Assembly: GCF_001297775.1 (NCBI RefSeq)
Contig: NZ_LIFX01000006.1
Location: forward strand, 278,516 to 342,515
Direction: 5' to 3'
DNA: 64,000 nt
Source of the DNA: Trabulsiella odontotermitis
GTDB taxonomy: Bacteria > Pseudomonadota > Gammaproteobacteria > Enterobacterales > Enterobacteriaceae
Made by a program: the position numbers and the translations under genes. Below the pieces are notes generated by a model. That model searched no databases. It was not told the DNA's origin and saw only the letters and a program-made list of their open reading frames with translations. Positions 19,374 through 30,040 of the stretch are shown here, in pieces (position 1 is the stretch's first letter; the number at the start of each line of letters is the position of its first letter).

Positions 19374-19516
19374 TGATAACCTTTCTGCCTGAACCTGGTC
19401 GATGCCAGTTTTGCCGTAAGGGGCGAATAATGCCATTTTTGCCGCTTACAGACCATGAAATGTTGCACATTAAAACATAAGCGCCCGAAACATGGGATAA
19501 AAAAGTGGTCGAACCC

Positions 19517-20185
19517 CTACTTCGTCTGTTTCGTCTGCTTCGCCGCCGCCCGCTTGTGACGGATGATTTCCACCACGCCAGGCAGGACAGAGAGCACGAT
19601 GATCGCCACGATCAGCAGCTTCAGATTCTCCTGCACGATTGGCAAATCACCGAACAGATAGCCCGCGTAAGTAAACAGCAGCACCCACAGCAGCGCGCCA
19701 GCCACGTTATACGCCGCAAAATGACGATAAGACATATGTCCCATTCCCGCCACAAAGGGGGCGAAAGTTCTGACGATGGGCACAAATCGCGCCAGAATGA
19801 TGGTCTTACCGCCATGCTTCTCGTAGAACGCATGGGTCTTATCAAGATAGCTGCGACGAAAGATTTTTGAATCCGGGTTACTGAACAATTTCTCGCCAAA
19901 CAGGCGGCCAATCGTATAGTTCACCGCATCGCCAAGAACGGCCGCGATGACCATCAGCAGCACCATCAGATGCACATTGAGATCGTTGGTCGGCAGCGCC
20001 GACAGTGCGCCTGCGACAAACAGCAGCGAATCACCTGGCAGGAATGGCGTCACCACCAGACCCGTTTCGCAGAACAGAATCAGAAACAGAATGGCGTACA
20101 CCCAGACGCCGTACTGCGCGACCAGTTCAGCCAGATGCACGTCAATATGCAGGATGAAATCAATCAGAAAGCGAATCAAATCCAT
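19517..20185 (-). CDS. dedA: DedA-family membrane protein
   Basis: A 222-residue inner-membrane protein of the DedA/VTT superfamily. The hallmarks [34 protein letters not shown] and [18 protein letters not shown] are intact, including conserved Arg and acidic residues. DedA-family proteins act in lipid carrier recycling, proton gradient maintenance and cell division. It lies between truA and accD. Confidence 0.96.
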   Translation of the reverse strand: MDLIRFLIDFILHIDVHLAELVAQYGVWVYAILFLILFCETGLVVTPFLPGDSLLFVAGALSALPTNDLNVHLMVLLMVIAAVLGDAVNYTIGRLFGEKLFSNPDSKIFRRSYLDKTHAFYEKHGGKTIILARFVPIVRTFAPFVAGMGHMSYRHFAAYNVAGALLWVLLFTYAGYLFGDLPIVQENLKLLIVAIIVLSVLPGVVEIIRHKRAAAKQTKQTK

Positions 20186-20219
20186 AGTTGCTTAGCCTTT
20201 AGTTACTGCATTTTCGCAC

Positions 20220-21032
20220 TTAGTCCGCCAGAAACAGCGGGCCCATTGGCGTCTTCGGCAGGTCGAAATGGTCGGGATAGTCCACCGCCACCAGATACAA
20301 CCCTTCCGCTTTCGCCGTTGCTGCCGCCAGCGTTCTGTCCTTCGCTGCCAGTAGCTCTGCAATCCAGTTCTCTGACTGGTTTCCGGCGCCCACTTCCATC
20401 AGGCTGCCCACGATATTCCTGACCATATGATGAACAAAGGCGTTCGCTTTGATATCCACCACCACATACGGGCCATGACGTTGAACGTCAATGTGCATCA
20501 CGTTTCGCCACGGCGTGCGCGACTGGCACTGAACAGCACGAAACGAGGTAAAATCATTCTCGCCAATCAGACACTGCGCCGCACGGTGCATCCGTTCGGC
20601 GTCCAGCGGTTGATGGTAATGGGTCACCCCCTGGCTTAACACTGCGGGGCGCAACCGATGATTGTAGATGACATAGCGATAACGGCGCGCAGTGGCGCTG
20701 AAACGCGCGTGAAAATCATCGGCAACATGTTTCACCCAACGCACCGCGATGTCACCAGACAAATTCGCATTTACGCCCAGCGTCCACGCCGCGTCTTTAC
20801 GCAGCGCGTGCGTATCGAAATGCACCACCTGCCCGGTGCCGTGCACGCCTGCGTCGGTACGCCCGGCGCAGAACACATGAACCGGCTCGTTCGCCACCTG
20901 CGATAGCGCTTTTTCGAGCTTTTCCTGCACGCTGCGCACTTCGTTTTGCCGCTGCCAGCCGTAATAGTTGCTGCCGTCGTACTCGATGCCGAGGGCAATA
21001 CGGTAAACCGGCTGCTCTGCCACTTCTGACAT
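20220..21032 (-). CDS. truA: tRNA pseudouridine synthase TruA
   Basis: A 270-residue enzyme that makes pseudouridine at tRNA positions 38-40. The catalytic Asp60 is in the motif [11 protein letters not shown]. The ATG at 21032 overlaps the usg stop by one base (TAATG), so the two are coupled. Length and sequence match the E. coli enzyme. Confidence 0.97.
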   Translation of the reverse strand: MSEVAEQPVYRIALGIEYDGSNYYGWQRQNEVRSVQEKLEKALSQVANEPVHVFCAGRTDAGVHGTGQVVHFDTHALRKDAAWTLGVNANLSGDIAVRWVKHVADDFHARFSATARRYRYVIYNHRLRPAVLSQGVTHYHQPLDAERMHRAAQCLIGENDFTSFRAVQCQSRTPWRNVMHIDVQRHGPYVVVDIKANAFVHHMVRNIVGSLMEVGAGNQSENWIAELLAAKDRTLAAATAKAEGLYLVAVDYPDHFDLPKTPMGPLFLAD

Positions 21033-22045
21033 TAGTACATATACTCCTGCACCAGCTTCTCAGCGATTTTGACCGCCATCAGCGCGCCGCCGAAACGAAC
21101 GTTATCAGCGACTGACCAGAACTGGATTTGCTCTGGCATACCGTAATCATTGCGCACGCAGCCCACTGACAATTGCGCATTGCCGGAGGCGTCGCCCACC
21201 TGCGTCGGGAATTCATTTGCTTCCGACAGCACAATGTCTTCGCCGCGGGCAAAGGCGTCACGCGCCTCTTCCGCCGCCAGCGGGCGCAACGCCTCAAAAC
21301 TGACCATCTGCGCGTGACCGTAGAAAACCGGCGACTGTACGCAACTGGCAGAGATCATCAGCCCGTCGTCCTGCAGGATTTTACGCACCTGATCAACAAT
21401 GCGGCGTTCTTCGCGCACGCTGCCTTCGCGATCCGGCAGCAGCGGCAGCAGGTTAAACGCCAGCTGACGACCGAAGAAATCGTCTTCATCGATCGGAATA
21501 CCGTTCAGCAGTTTCGCGCTCTGCCCTGCCAGCGCATCGACCGCTTTTTTGCCGTGAGCAGAAGCAGACATCAGGCTGGTGACCGCAATGCGCGACAGGC
21601 CGCCTTCCTCGATCAGCGGTTTCAGCGCCGCCAGCAACTGGCTGGTGAGGCTGTCCGGTACGGCGATAATGTTACGATTGCGGTAATCCGCCAGCACAAA
21701 CGGGTTCACTTCCGGCACCACCAGCGGTACATCCGGCTCCAGCGCAAACAATCCGCTGGCATCAATAACCAGACAACCGGCGTTGGTCGCCTCTTCAATG
21801 TACTGCGCGCTGGCTTCAGCACCGGCGACGAAAAACGCCAGTTGCGCCTGCGTCCAGTCAAAATCGGCGGCATCCTGCACCTGCACGGTTTTGCCCTCGT
21901 AGCGCAGCGATTCACCCGCGCTTTCGCTGCGCGCCAGCGCATGCAATTCACCCACCGGGAACTGACGCTCAGCAAGGGTTTCGAGCAGGGCTTCACCCAC
22001 GGCGCCGGTGGCGCCCAGTACGGCAATATTCCAGCCTTCAGACAT
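21032..22045 (-). CDS. usg: Semialdehyde dehydrogenase-like protein Usg
   Basis: A 337-residue relative of aspartate-semialdehyde dehydrogenase. The NADP-binding start [17 protein letters not shown] is clear. The catalytic Cys segment of true Asd enzymes is replaced ([12 protein letters not shown]), as known for Usg, so dehydrogenase activity is not expected. Its function is unknown. The start at 22045 (MSEGWNIAV) matches E. coli; twelve extra in-frame residues upstream are not conserved. It lies between pdxB and truA in one operon. Confidence 0.94.
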   Translation of the reverse strand: MSEGWNIAVLGATGAVGEALLETLAERQFPVGELHALARSESAGESLRYEGKTVQVQDAADFDWTQAQLAFFVAGAEASAQYIEEATNAGCLVIDASGLFALEPDVPLVVPEVNPFVLADYRNRNIIAVPDSLTSQLLAALKPLIEEGGLSRIAVTSLMSASAHGKKAVDALAGQSAKLLNGIPIDEDDFFGRQLAFNLLPLLPDREGSVREERRIVDQVRKILQDDGLMISASCVQSPVFYGHAQMVSFEALRPLAAEEARDAFARGEDIVLSEANEFPTQVGDASGNAQLSVGCVRNDYGMPEQIQFWSVADNVRFGGALMAVKIAEKLVQEYMY

Positions 22046-22110
22046 GGTGGTTACTCCAGAAAAAAATAGCCGCCCCGCCACTATCGTCGGCGAAGCGTAT
22101 TAAGAAGACA

Positions 22111-23247
22111 TTAACGCGTTGCGTGATGAACGGCGTTGAAACCCAGTTTTTTCAGCGTTTCCGCTGCCAGGGCATCATCACACTGCACATACAGCGAGGA
22201 CCATTCACGGCGTTCCTGATAATTTTTGCGCAGCTTGTCAAACTCGCCCGCTTTGCCCGCTACCTGTCGCAGCGGCGCATCATCGCGGCGCACATCATAC
22301 ACCAAATGCACCAGCCTTTTCAGCGTTGCCTGATCGAGCGGACCGTGCAAGGTAATGCGGCCAAACTCCGGCGCCGGTAACAGGGTATCCAGCGAAATCT
22401 GGTGGCGTTGACCGATAAATTCGCTATAGGCTTCAAACACCTGCGTGGTGCCACGCGCCTTACCTTCCAGCGTATAGCCCGCGATATGCGCGGTACCGAT
22501 ATCCACCTGCGCCAGCAGTTCGGTATTGAGATCCGGCTCGGGCTCCCAGACATCAAGCACCACGCTTAACGGTTGCCCGGCGTTGAGACGCGCCAGCAGC
22601 GCGCTGTTGTCAACCACCGCGCCACGGCAGGCGTTAATCAGAATGGTGCCCGGTTTCAGGCGGCTAATCAGCGCCTCATCCGCCAGATGCAATGTTTTGT
22701 ACGGACCGTCTTTAAATAACGGTGTATGAAAGGTGAGGATATCGGCCTGTTCTACCAGTGTTTCCAGCGGCAGAAAATGTCCTTCGTCGCCTTTATCGGC
22801 ACGCGGCGGATCGCACAGCAGCGTTTTGATCCCCAGCGCTTCGAGCCGTTTTTGCAGACGTCCGCCGACGTTCCCCACGCCGACAATACCCACCGTGCGG
22901 TCAGTCAGCGCAAAACCGTCTCGTTCCGCCAGCATCAGCAGCGCGGAAAATACATATTCCACCACGGCAATCGCGTTACAGCCTGGCGCGGCGGAAAAAC
23001 CGATCCCCGCCTGCGCAAGCCACTCCTCATCCACATGATCCGTTCCTGCCGTGGCCGTGCCGACAAATTTCACCGGTTTGCCTTCCAGCAATGCGGCATT
23101 GACCTTCGTGACTGAGCGCACCATGAGTGCGTCCGCGTCATCCAGCGCTTCCCCGGGAAGCGGACGACCAGCCACGGCCCTGACTTCGCCCAGGCGACTG
23201 AACAGTTCGCGGGCGTAAGGCATATTTTCATCAACGAGGATTTTCAC
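22111..23247 (-). CDS. pdxB: Erythronate-4-phosphate dehydrogenase PdxB
   Basis: A 378-residue D-isomer-specific 2-hydroxyacid dehydrogenase, the second enzyme of pyridoxal phosphate synthesis. The NAD motif [13 protein letters not shown], the catalytic NACRGAVVD Arg, and the [11 protein letters not shown]is are present. Translation starts with GTG at 23247 ([11 protein letters not shown]), which gives the normal length; the longer upstream ORF is not conserved. It is divergent from flk across 108 bp. Confidence 0.95.
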   Translation of the reverse strand: MKILVDENMPYARELFSRLGEVRAVAGRPLPGEALDDADALMVRSVTKVNAALLEGKPVKFVGTATAGTDHVDEEWLAQAGIGFSAAPGCNAIAVVEYVFSALLMLAERDGFALTDRTVGIVGVGNVGGRLQKRLEALGIKTLLCDPPRADKGDEGHFLPLETLVEQADILTFHTPLFKDGPYKTLHLADEALISRLKPGTILINACRGAVVDNSALLARLNAGQPLSVVLDVWEPEPDLNTELLAQVDIGTAHIAGYTLEGKARGTTQVFEAYSEFIGQRHQISLDTLLPAPEFGRITLHGPLDQATLKRLVHLVYDVRRDDAPLRQVAGKAGEFDKLRKNYQERREWSSLYVQCDDALAAETLKKLGFNAVHHATR

Positions 23248-23355
23248 AGTTTGTACCTGTCTGAGAACGAGAGTTAACCGCAGAAGTGTGCCATAATCTC
23301 GCCGCCAGGCATACCTGCAACCTGGCGGACACAGCCCCGACGGTAAGGATTTTTC

Positions 23356-24360
23356 ATGACGCAACCCATTTCAGGCCTGCCTGCTCGCCCGCCCGGTGAA
23401 GGCGTTCCCGCCACATCCACGTCCGGCGAACAACCGCTTTCAACTCAGCAACGTACGGTGCTGGAGCGTTTGATCACCCGTCTGGTGGCGCTGACGTCGC
23501 AACAGAGCGCAGAAGTGTGGGCGGGCATTAAGCATGATCTGGGACTGAAAGGCGATGCGCCCCTGCTCTCGCGTCATTTCCCCGCAGCCGAACAGAATTT
23601 AAACCAGCGACTGACCACGGCGCAGCAGAACCTCAGCACCCGTCAGACGTTGTCGCAATTAACCGAATTACTGAATCAGGGCAATAACCGTCAGGCAGTG
23701 AGCGACTATGTGCGTCAGCAGTTCGGGCAAACCGCGCTGAGCCAGTTGACGCCTGAGCAGCTTAAAAGCGTACTGCATCTGTTGCAGAACGGTCAGCTTT
23801 CTATTCCACAACCGCTGCAACGCCCGGCCACGGATCGCCCGCTGGCGCCCGCCGAGCATAATACGCTGAACCAACTGGTCACCCGCCTGGCGGCGGCGAC
23901 CGGCGAGTCCAGCAAGCTTATCTGGCAATCAATGCTGGAACTCTCGGGCGTGAAAACCGGTGAGCTGATCCCGGCTAAGCACTTCGCCCAACTGGTGACC
24001 TGGCTGCAGGCGCGGCAAACACTCAGCAGCCAGCCGACGCCAACACTGCACTCGATACAGGCAGCGCTTAAACAACCGCTGGAACCCCGTGAAATGCAGA
24101 CGCTGCAGGATTACGCCCAGCAGACCTGGAACGTCACACCGCAATCCGTTCTGACCATCGCCCAGGTACAGGATCTGTTAAATCAGATATTCCTCAGACG
24201 CGTCGAACGTTCGCAGGATACTCTCGAAATTCGCGATATTCAGCCCATCTACAGCCCGTTCACACCGTTCATCGAGGCAGTAAAAACGATGTCGGCACGC
24301 CCGGGTCTGTTGCTGATTGCGCTGCTGGTCGCGATGGCGCTGGTGTGGATCGTGATTTAA
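23356..24360 (+). CDS. flk: Flagella biosynthesis regulator Flk (Div)
   Basis: A 334-residue, Gln-rich, mostly soluble protein ending in one C-terminal transmembrane segment ([17 protein letters not shown]). In Salmonella, Flk prevents secretion of FlgM into the periplasm during flagellar assembly. Its length is close to E. coli Flk (331). It is the last conserved gene before the accessory insertion that precedes fabB. Confidence 0.93.
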   Translation: MTQPISGLPARPPGEGVPATSTSGEQPLSTQQRTVLERLITRLVALTSQQSAEVWAGIKHDLGLKGDAPLLSRHFPAAEQNLNQRLTTAQQNLSTRQTLSQLTELLNQGNNRQAVSDYVRQQFGQTALSQLTPEQLKSVLHLLQNGQLSIPQPLQRPATDRPLAPAEHNTLNQLVTRLAAATGESSKLIWQSMLELSGVKTGELIPAKHFAQLVTWLQARQTLSSQPTPTLHSIQAALKQPLEPREMQTLQDYAQQTWNVTPQSVLTIAQVQDLLNQIFLRRVERSQDTLEIRDIQPIYSPFTPFIEAVKTMSARPGLLLIALLVAMALVWIVI

Positions 24361-24450
24361 CCCTTGCGGAAACAGGCGGACGTAATGATGATGCCGACCA
24401 CGGCGGAAATGGCGCCCGCCACAGCGTTCCGGCATCCAGCCAAACAAAAT
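24357..24450 (-). pseudogene. Possible 3' remnant of a membrane transporter (yfcJ position)
   Basis: On the minus strand an open stretch reads NAVAGAISAVVGIIITSAC then FRKG and a stop that overlaps the flk stop. It has the character of a last transmembrane helix with a short basic tail. In E. coli the MFS transporter gene yfcJ occupies this site in this orientation, between flk and fabB. The remnant is short, and the identification with yfcJ is inferred from position and hydrophobicity, not from a clear sequence match. The rest of the 282-bp gap to 24642 is A+T-rich without other features. Confidence 0.35.
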
Positions 24451-24642
24451 ATATTTCAAAGCAGAGAATAATAATACAGCTCACGTAAACCGGTGCATTA
24501 ATTTATTTATAAAATAAATATTATAAATTTGTCGCCCTTTTACAGGGCTTTAATAAAAAATTTCTATAGCACACAACGTTTATTTAAAAAGTATCAGTAG
24601 TGTTAGTCATTAACGCTCTCACTCAATAAAAAGAGATGTGTT

Positions 24643-25011
24643 ATGACCTGGGATATCAGAACCGCAACCAGTTATGCAAAAAATCACGCCCATGCACATT
24701 CTGTCCATCGTTGCGCGGAATATACGCGGAAAGCGATAGGCGCTGGAGGAATTATTTTAGGGAATACCGGGCATGCTAAAGATTATGGCTCCCTGTTAAT
24801 CAATGCAGGCTTCAGGGCTATCTCTCCTCACGAATCGCCGAAAGCCGGAGATGTCGTTATCCTGCAACCTTATGAGGGTGGAAATCCCAGCGGGCATATG
24901 GCCATTTTTGATGGGCAGGACTGGTATTCAGACTTTCGGCAACGAGATATGTGGTCAGGCCCTGGTTACCGGGCGGCAAAACCCGATTACATCATTTACA
25001 GGAAAGACTAA
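24643..25011 (+). CDS. Tae2-like peptidoglycan amidase effector (T6SS)
   Basis: A 122-residue cysteine amidase of the CHAP/NlpC-P60 kind. Cys24 (VHRCAEYTRKAI) and His85 (PSGHMAIFDGQ) form the expected catalytic pair, and KAGDVVILQPYEGG is a typical CHAP strand. There is no signal peptide. These features and the small size resemble the Tae2 family of type VI amidase effectors, one member of which is in Salmonella Typhi; they cut peptidoglycan cross-links in rival cells. The next gene, a lipoprotein starting at the stop (TAATG), is a probable immunity protein. No T6SS structural cluster is in the window. Family assignment is from memory of motifs and context. Confidence 0.7.
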   Translation: MTWDIRTATSYAKNHAHAHSVHRCAEYTRKAIGAGGIILGNTGHAKDYGSLLINAGFRAISPHESPKAGDVVILQPYEGGNPSGHMAIFDGQDWYSDFRQRDMWSGPGYRAAKPDYIIYRKD

Positions 25012-25538
25012 TGCGATTTATCTTCGTTCTTCTGATGACGCTTTTAACCGGATGTGCAGCTACCGGGGAATCAACAAGTCGGGATATCGTCACGCAGTTT
25101 TATCAGCAATATATGAGGCTATATACCAGCGACCAGAATCAGAGTCTCATTGACTATTCGAATCCTGTTTATGATAAATATGTTTCAGCTGATACTATTC
25201 AGAGATTGAAAAGAATCGATGGATATTATGAGCAGGAAATTGTCAGCTCAGATTATTTCCTGTATGTGCAGGACTACGCGCCAGAATGGATATCTGAATT
25301 TCACACTGGCAGGGTCACACCATTTTTAGGTGGCGAAACGGTTGAGGTTTTTCTGGCCGAGGCGAATCATCGTTTTACCCAACGGCTTGTTTATACCCGC
25401 AAGGAAAATAATCAGTGGAAAATATATCGCGTCAGGGATCTGACAAATCACTATGAACACGCCATCTACAGTAGCGGTGATATTACTGCCGCTCAGGCCT
25501 GGTCAGAACAACGGGTACGGGAAGGTCGGTACCCGTAA
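25011..25538 (+). CDS. Lipoprotein, probable immunity to the Tae2-like amidase
   Basis: A 175-residue lipoprotein. The signal peptide MRFIFVLLMTLLTGC ends with lipobox Cys15, and Ala at +2 favours outer-membrane sorting. The mature part resembles DUF3828-type small alpha/beta domains. Its ATG overlaps the amidase stop by one base, so both are made together. Periplasmic location is right for blocking an amidase that attacks peptidoglycan. Immunity is inferred from the gene pair arrangement. Confidence 0.68.
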   Translation: MRFIFVLLMTLLTGCAATGESTSRDIVTQFYQQYMRLYTSDQNQSLIDYSNPVYDKYVSADTIQRLKRIDGYYEQEIVSSDYFLYVQDYAPEWISEFHTGRVTPFLGGETVEVFLAEANHRFTQRLVYTRKENNQWKIYRVRDLTNHYEHAIYSSGDITAAQAWSEQRVREGRYP

Positions 25539-25543
25539 TTAAA

Positions 25544-25567
25544 AAAGGGAGCCATCAGGCTCCCTTT
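25544..25567. terminator. Bidirectional terminator between the lipoprotein gene and fabB
   Basis: A perfect 10-bp stem AAAGGGAGCC / GGCTCCCTTT with loop ATCA, flanked by A and T runs on the two sides. It lies 6 bp after the lipoprotein stop and 18 bp before the convergent fabB stop. Confidence 0.9.
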
Positions 25568-25585
25568 CACTGTCTCGCGCGGAAA

Positions 25586-26803
25586 TTACGCGTTCAGCTT
25601 GCGCATCACCAGGGTGGCGTTAGTGCCACCGAAGCCGAAGCTGTTGGACATCACGGTCGTCAGCTTGCGTTCAGTCGGCTGCGTGACGATGTTCAGACCT
25701 TCCGCCTGCTCGTCCATCTCTTCGATGTTGATGCTCGGCGCGATAAAACCGTGCTCCAGCATCAGCAGGGAGTAAATCGCTTCCTGCACACCCGCCGCAC
25801 CCAGAGAGTGGCCGGTCATCGCTTTGGTGGCGGAGATTGCCGGGCTGTTGTTACCGAACACTTCACGGATGGCGCCCAGCTCTTTCACGTCGCCTACCGG
25901 TGTAGACGTGCCGTGCGAGTTCAGGTAGTCGATTGGGGTATCGACACCGTGCATCGCCATCTGCATGCAGCGCACTGCGCCTTCGCCTGACGGTGCAACC
26001 ATGTCAGCGCCATCAGAGGTCGCGCCGTAGCCGACGATTTCCGCATAGATGTGCGCGCCGCGCGCCAGCGCATGTTCCAGCTCTTCCACAACGACCATAC
26101 CGCCGCCGCCAGCGATAACGAAACCATCACGGTGCGCATCGTAAGTACGGGAAGCTTTGTCTGGCGTTTCGTTGAATTTGGTGGACAGTGCGCCCATCGC
26201 GTCGAACTCACAGGCCATTTCCCAGCACAGCTCTTCGCCGCCGCCAGCAAAGACGATGTCCTGTTTGCCCAGCTGAATTTGCTCAACCGCGTTACCGATG
26301 CAGTGCGCAGAGGTGGCGCAGGCGGAGCTGATAGAGTAGTTTACACCGTGGATTTTGAACGGCGTGGCGAGGCACGCAGAGACCGCAGATGCCATCGCTT
26401 TGGTCACGACATACGGCCCCACTGCTTTCAGACCACGCGGGCTGCGCATCGCGTCGGCGCCGAATACCTGAGATTTAGACGAACCGCCAGAACCTGCAAT
26501 CAGGCCCACACGCGGATTGTTCTGATAAACCTCGTCTTTCAGCCCGGCGTCTGCAATCGCCTGCTGCATGGAGAGATAGGAGTAGATAGAGGCATCGTTC
26601 ATGAAACGAACCACTTTACGGTCGATCAAACCGGTGGTGTCCAGTTTGACGTTTCCCCATACGTGGCTACGCATGCCAGAATCTTTGAACTCTTGCGAGA
26701 AAGTGATCCCGGAGCGTCCTTCACGCAGAGATGCCAGGACTTCCTGCTGGTTATTACCGATGCTGGAAACGATGCCCAGGCCAGTAATCACTGCACGTTT
26801 CAT
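25586..26803 (-). CDS. fabB: 3-oxoacyl-ACP synthase I FabB
   Basis: A 405-residue condensing enzyme required for unsaturated fatty acid synthesis. The active-site Cys lies in [14 protein letters not shown], with the His residues in LNSHGTSTP and [11 protein letters not shown] and the glycine-rich [10 protein letters not shown] near the C terminus. The upstream region holds FabR- and FadR-type sites, matching known dual control of fabB in E. coli. It is divergent from mnmC. Confidence 0.97.
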   Translation of the reverse strand: MKRAVITGLGIVSSIGNNQQEVLASLREGRSGITFSQEFKDSGMRSHVWGNVKLDTTGLIDRKVVRFMNDASIYSYLSMQQAIADAGLKDEVYQNNPRVGLIAGSGGSSKSQVFGADAMRSPRGLKAVGPYVVTKAMASAVSACLATPFKIHGVNYSISSACATSAHCIGNAVEQIQLGKQDIVFAGGGEELCWEMACEFDAMGALSTKFNETPDKASRTYDAHRDGFVIAGGGGMVVVEELEHALARGAHIYAEIVGYGATSDGADMVAPSGEGAVRCMQMAMHGVDTPIDYLNSHGTSTPVGDVKELGAIREVFGNNSPAISATKAMTGHSLGAAGVQEAIYSLLMLEHGFIAPSINIEEMDEQAEGLNIVTQPTERKLTTVMSNSFGFGGTNATLVMRKLNA

Positions 26804-26852
26804 TCAATACCTCTGTTTGTCGCACTATTTTGAAGTTTCGAGTCGCAAGATA

Positions 26853-26868
26853 GCGTACACTTGTACGC
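26853..26868. promoter_or_regulatory. FabR operator of fabB
   Basis: GCGTACA-CT-TGTACGC is symmetrical about a two-base centre and matches the FabR site known upstream of fabB and fabA. FabR represses fabB according to the unsaturated/saturated acyl balance. It lies 50 bp upstream of the fabB start. Confidence 0.85.
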
Positions 26869-26870
26869 CG

Positions 26871-26887
26871 AACAAGTCCGATCAGCC
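26871..26887. promoter_or_regulatory. FadR activation site of fabB
   Basis: On the minus strand GGCTGATCGGACTTGTT matches the FadR consensus (core TGGTC-CGAC-TGTT) with few changes, at the position used by FadR to activate E. coli fabB. It adjoins the FabR operator. Confidence 0.8.
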
Positions 26888-26961
26888 AGTTTCTGTGAAA
26901 TTTGCTCCTGTACCCACACATCGTTAAGATCGTCAGACTTCCCGTGATACGAGTAACTTAC

Positions 26962-28962
26962 GTGAAACATAACGCCATACAATCTGCCAACCTCGAATTC
27001 AACAATGAGGGTACACCTGTTTCCCGAGATTTTGATGACGTCTACTTCTCTAATGATAACGGCCTGGAAGAGACACGTTATGTTTTTCTCGGCGGAAACC
27101 GGGTGACAGCGCGTTTTTCGGAACATCCCCGTTCGTTATTCGTCGTAGCAGAAAGTGGTTTCGGCACCGGGCTCAACTTTCTGACACTCTGGCAGGCGTT
27201 TGACGATTTTCACGCCACCTCCCCGGACGCTACCTTACAAAGGTTACATTTCATCAGTTTTGAAAAATTTCCGTTGCAGGCAGACGATCTGCGACTGGCG
27301 CATCAGCACTGGCCGGAACTCGCGCCCTGGGCGGAACAACTACAGGCGCAGTGGCCCCTGCCCATCGCCGGGTGTCATCGCCTGTTGCTTGAGGGGGGTC
27401 GCATCACGCTGGATTTGTGGTTCGGGGATATCAACACGCTGACCGAAACCCTCGACGACACGCTGAATCAAAAGGTTGACGCCTGGTTTCTTGATGGCTT
27501 CGCGCCAGCGAAAAACCCGGACATGTGGACGCCTGCGTTGTTTTCGGCGATGGCGCGGCTGTCACGTCCCGGCGGGACGCTGGCGACCTTTACCTCGGCC
27601 GGATTTGTCCGTCGCGGTCTGCAGGACGCGGGATTCACCATGCACAAACGCAAAGGCTTTGGTCGCAAACGTGAAATGCTGACCGGTGAAATGATACAAA
27701 CGCCGGACGTTACCCCGCGCGCACCGTGGTTTGCCCGTCCGGGATCGACCGCGCAGGAAGTGGCCATCATCGGCGGTGGCATTGCCAGCGCGTTACTGTC
27801 GCTCGCCCTGCTGCGCCGTGGCTGGCAAGTCACGTTGTATTGCGCCGACAACGCCCCGGCGGAAGGTGCCTCCGGTAATCGTCAGGGGGCGCTCTACCCG
27901 CTGCTCAGCGCCCACGATCCTGCTCTGGCGCACTTTTTCCCGCTGGCATTCACCTTTGCGCGACAGTTGTACGATGCTCTGCCTGTGGCATTTGATCACG
28001 ACTGGTGCGGCGTAACGCAACTGGGCTGGGATGAAAAAAGTCAGCAAAAAATTGAACAGATGCTGGCGCTCGGCCTGCCTGATGAGATTGCCACTGCGGT
28101 GTCTGCGCAGGCGGCAACGAAAGCGACCGGCGTTGAACTGGAATGTGGCGGCGTGCAGTATCCGCTCGGCGGCTGGTTGTGCCCGGCGCAACTAACCACA
28201 GCAGTTGTCGCGCTGGCCAGTGAACGTGGCCTGAAAACCGTCTGGAACCGATCGCTGGAAACGCTGGAACAGACAGAAAACGGCTGGCAACTCCGGTTTG
28301 CGGAGGGGGGATCACAGACGCATTCCGCGGTCGTGCTGGCGAACGGTCACAACATCAACCAGTTCAGCCAGACAGCGCAATTACCGGTGTACCCGGTTGG
28401 CGGTCAGGTAAGCCACATTCCGACCACCACCACGCTCTCCCGGCTGCGCCAGGTATTGTGCTATGACGGCTACCTGACGCCGCAGAACCCTAACAATCAG
28501 CACCATTGTATTGGCGCCAGTTACCATCGCGGTCGCGCGGAAATGACCTTCAGCGAGGACGATCAGCAGCACAACCGCCAGCGGCTCATCGACTGTTTGC
28601 CCCAGGCTGACTGGGCGCAGGAGGTGGATGTCAGCGATAACGACGCCCGCTGCGGCGTTCGCTGCGCCACCCGCGATCACCTGCCCATGGTCGGCAACGT
28701 GCCGGATTATGCCGCCACGCTGACGCAATATGCGGATCTGGCGGAAAACAAAGCGACAGCGGCCAGCGCGCCGGTATATCCGAACCTGTTTATGCTCGGG
28801 GCGCTCGGCTCGCGCGGGCTTTGCTCCGCACCGCTGGCAGCCGAAATTCTGGCGGCGCAGATGAGCGATGAACCCATTCCGCTTGATGGCGAGACGCTTG
28901 CCGCGCTCAACCCGAACCGGCTGTGGGTGCGTAAGCTGCTGAAAGGTAAAGCGGTGAAGTGA
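26962..28962 (+). CDS. mnmC: Bifunctional tRNA modification enzyme MnmC
   Basis: A 666-residue protein that completes 5-methylaminomethyl-2-thiouridine at the wobble base of several tRNAs. The N-terminal half is an SAM methyltransferase ([16 protein letters not shown]), and the C-terminal half is an FAD oxidoreductase ([20 protein letters not shown]). The GTG at 26962 ([13 protein letters not shown]) aligns with the E. coli start; an in-frame extension is not conserved. The protein ends KGKAVK, two residues shorter than in E. coli. Confidence 0.95.
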   Translation: MKHNAIQSANLEFNNEGTPVSRDFDDVYFSNDNGLEETRYVFLGGNRVTARFSEHPRSLFVVAESGFGTGLNFLTLWQAFDDFHATSPDATLQRLHFISFEKFPLQADDLRLAHQHWPELAPWAEQLQAQWPLPIAGCHRLLLEGGRITLDLWFGDINTLTETLDDTLNQKVDAWFLDGFAPAKNPDMWTPALFSAMARLSRPGGTLATFTSAGFVRRGLQDAGFTMHKRKGFGRKREMLTGEMIQTPDVTPRAPWFARPGSTAQEVAIIGGGIASALLSLALLRRGWQVTLYCADNAPAEGASGNRQGALYPLLSAHDPALAHFFPLAFTFARQLYDALPVAFDHDWCGVTQLGWDEKSQQKIEQMLALGLPDEIATAVSAQAATKATGVELECGGVQYPLGGWLCPAQLTTAVVALASERGLKTVWNRSLETLEQTENGWQLRFAEGGSQTHSAVVLANGHNINQFSQTAQLPVYPVGGQVSHIPTTTTLSRLRQVLCYDGYLTPQNPNNQHHCIGASYHRGRAEMTFSEDDQQHNRQRLIDCLPQADWAQEVDVSDNDARCGVRCATRDHLPMVGNVPDYAATLTQYADLAENKATAASAPVYPNLFMLGALGSRGLCSAPLAAEILAAQMSDEPIPLDGETLAALNPNRLWVRKLLKGKAVK

Positions 28963-28967
28963 GTCAA

Positions 28968-29813
28968 TTAGTCGCCAGACACCCGCTTGCGATACTGTAA
29001 CGGCGTCTGGCGGATCATCTTTTTAAAGCAGGTGATAAAGTAGGTCACCTCAGAGAATCCCACCTCTTCCGCAATCGCATCAATGCTCATGCAGGTGGAG
29101 CGCAGCAAATCACAGCTGCGCTTTAACCGCCGGGTCATCAGGTATTCATGGATGCTGCCCCCGGTCTGCTGGCGAAAAATGCGCGAGGTATAGCTGCGCG
29201 AATAGCCGATATCCCGCGCCAGCGCATCCAGCGAAAACTTCCCGCCATAATGGTTTTCCACCCATTGCATAATGCGCGCCGCCGCCGTTTGCTGCTGCGG
29301 CTTCATCATCACCGGCTGCGCGGGCAGCAGCGCCATCATCTGCATCACCAGGAAAGCTACCTCTTCCGCCGGATACTGTCGTGACGTATTCAGCGCCTCG
29401 AAACGCGCGAGGATGGTTTCCATGAATGCAGCATATTCGCTGAGATCCCACGCCTGCGCCGGAGCATGGCTGGCGGTGGCAAGAGAAAACTGGGTCTGAA
29501 AACGCGGAAAATGATGCAGCGTGCTTTCTACTGCCGACTGGTCAATATGCATGGTGGTGCGGAAATACTGGTTACGTTCACTGTCATCGACATGCACCTT
29601 GTGCAGCCGGAACGGGGGAAAGAGAAACAACCTGCCAGGGCGTGCGGTGTAGTGCTGATTATCCACCACCACAATACCATAGCCACGGGAAATATAGAGA
29701 AACTCGACGCACTGGTGCCAGTGATAATATCGGGCGCTGGAACCCTGCATGCGGTTAAACGATATCGCCTGCTGCGCCAGCGTGATCCTCTCCAGTTGCT
29801 GCGTTTCGTTCAT
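28968..29813 (-). CDS. AraC-family transcriptional regulator
   Basis: A 281-residue regulator with an N-terminal cupin-like sensor domain (ARYYHWHQCVEFLYISRGYG) and two C-terminal helix-turn-helix motifs (LDALARDIGYSRSYTSRIF and IDAIAEEVGFSEVTYFITC). It is divergent from the DUF2264-symporter-GH88-PfpI cluster across 227 bp and is the probable local activator. Sensor type fits sugar-responsive AraC regulators. It stops 5 bp from the end of mnmC, showing a precise insertion between mnmC and yfcL. Confidence 0.87.
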   Translation of the reverse strand: MNETQQLERITLAQQAISFNRMQGSSARYYHWHQCVEFLYISRGYGIVVVDNQHYTARPGRLFLFPPFRLHKVHVDDSERNQYFRTTMHIDQSAVESTLHHFPRFQTQFSLATASHAPAQAWDLSEYAAFMETILARFEALNTSRQYPAEEVAFLVMQMMALLPAQPVMMKPQQQTAAARIMQWVENHYGGKFSLDALARDIGYSRSYTSRIFRQQTGGSIHEYLMTRRLKRSCDLLRSTCMSIDAIAEEVGFSEVTYFITCFKKMIRQTPLQYRKRVSGD

Positions 29814-30040
29814 TCAACCACCATGACAATAAAATTAAATTTTTGCACTACGGTTTGTAATTTATCGCCCTCTCTTCAGTAAAAATCCAGCCAGAATGAA
29901 ATAGCGGTTCAATTTTGTGAAGCTGCTCACTCGGCGATGCTATAAAAAACGACTACGCTTTGTTCCGCAGCCACCCCGGGTGATAAGAAACATTGAATAA
30001 CAACACGTTAAATAAATCTCGTGTCTGACGGGAGGACATC

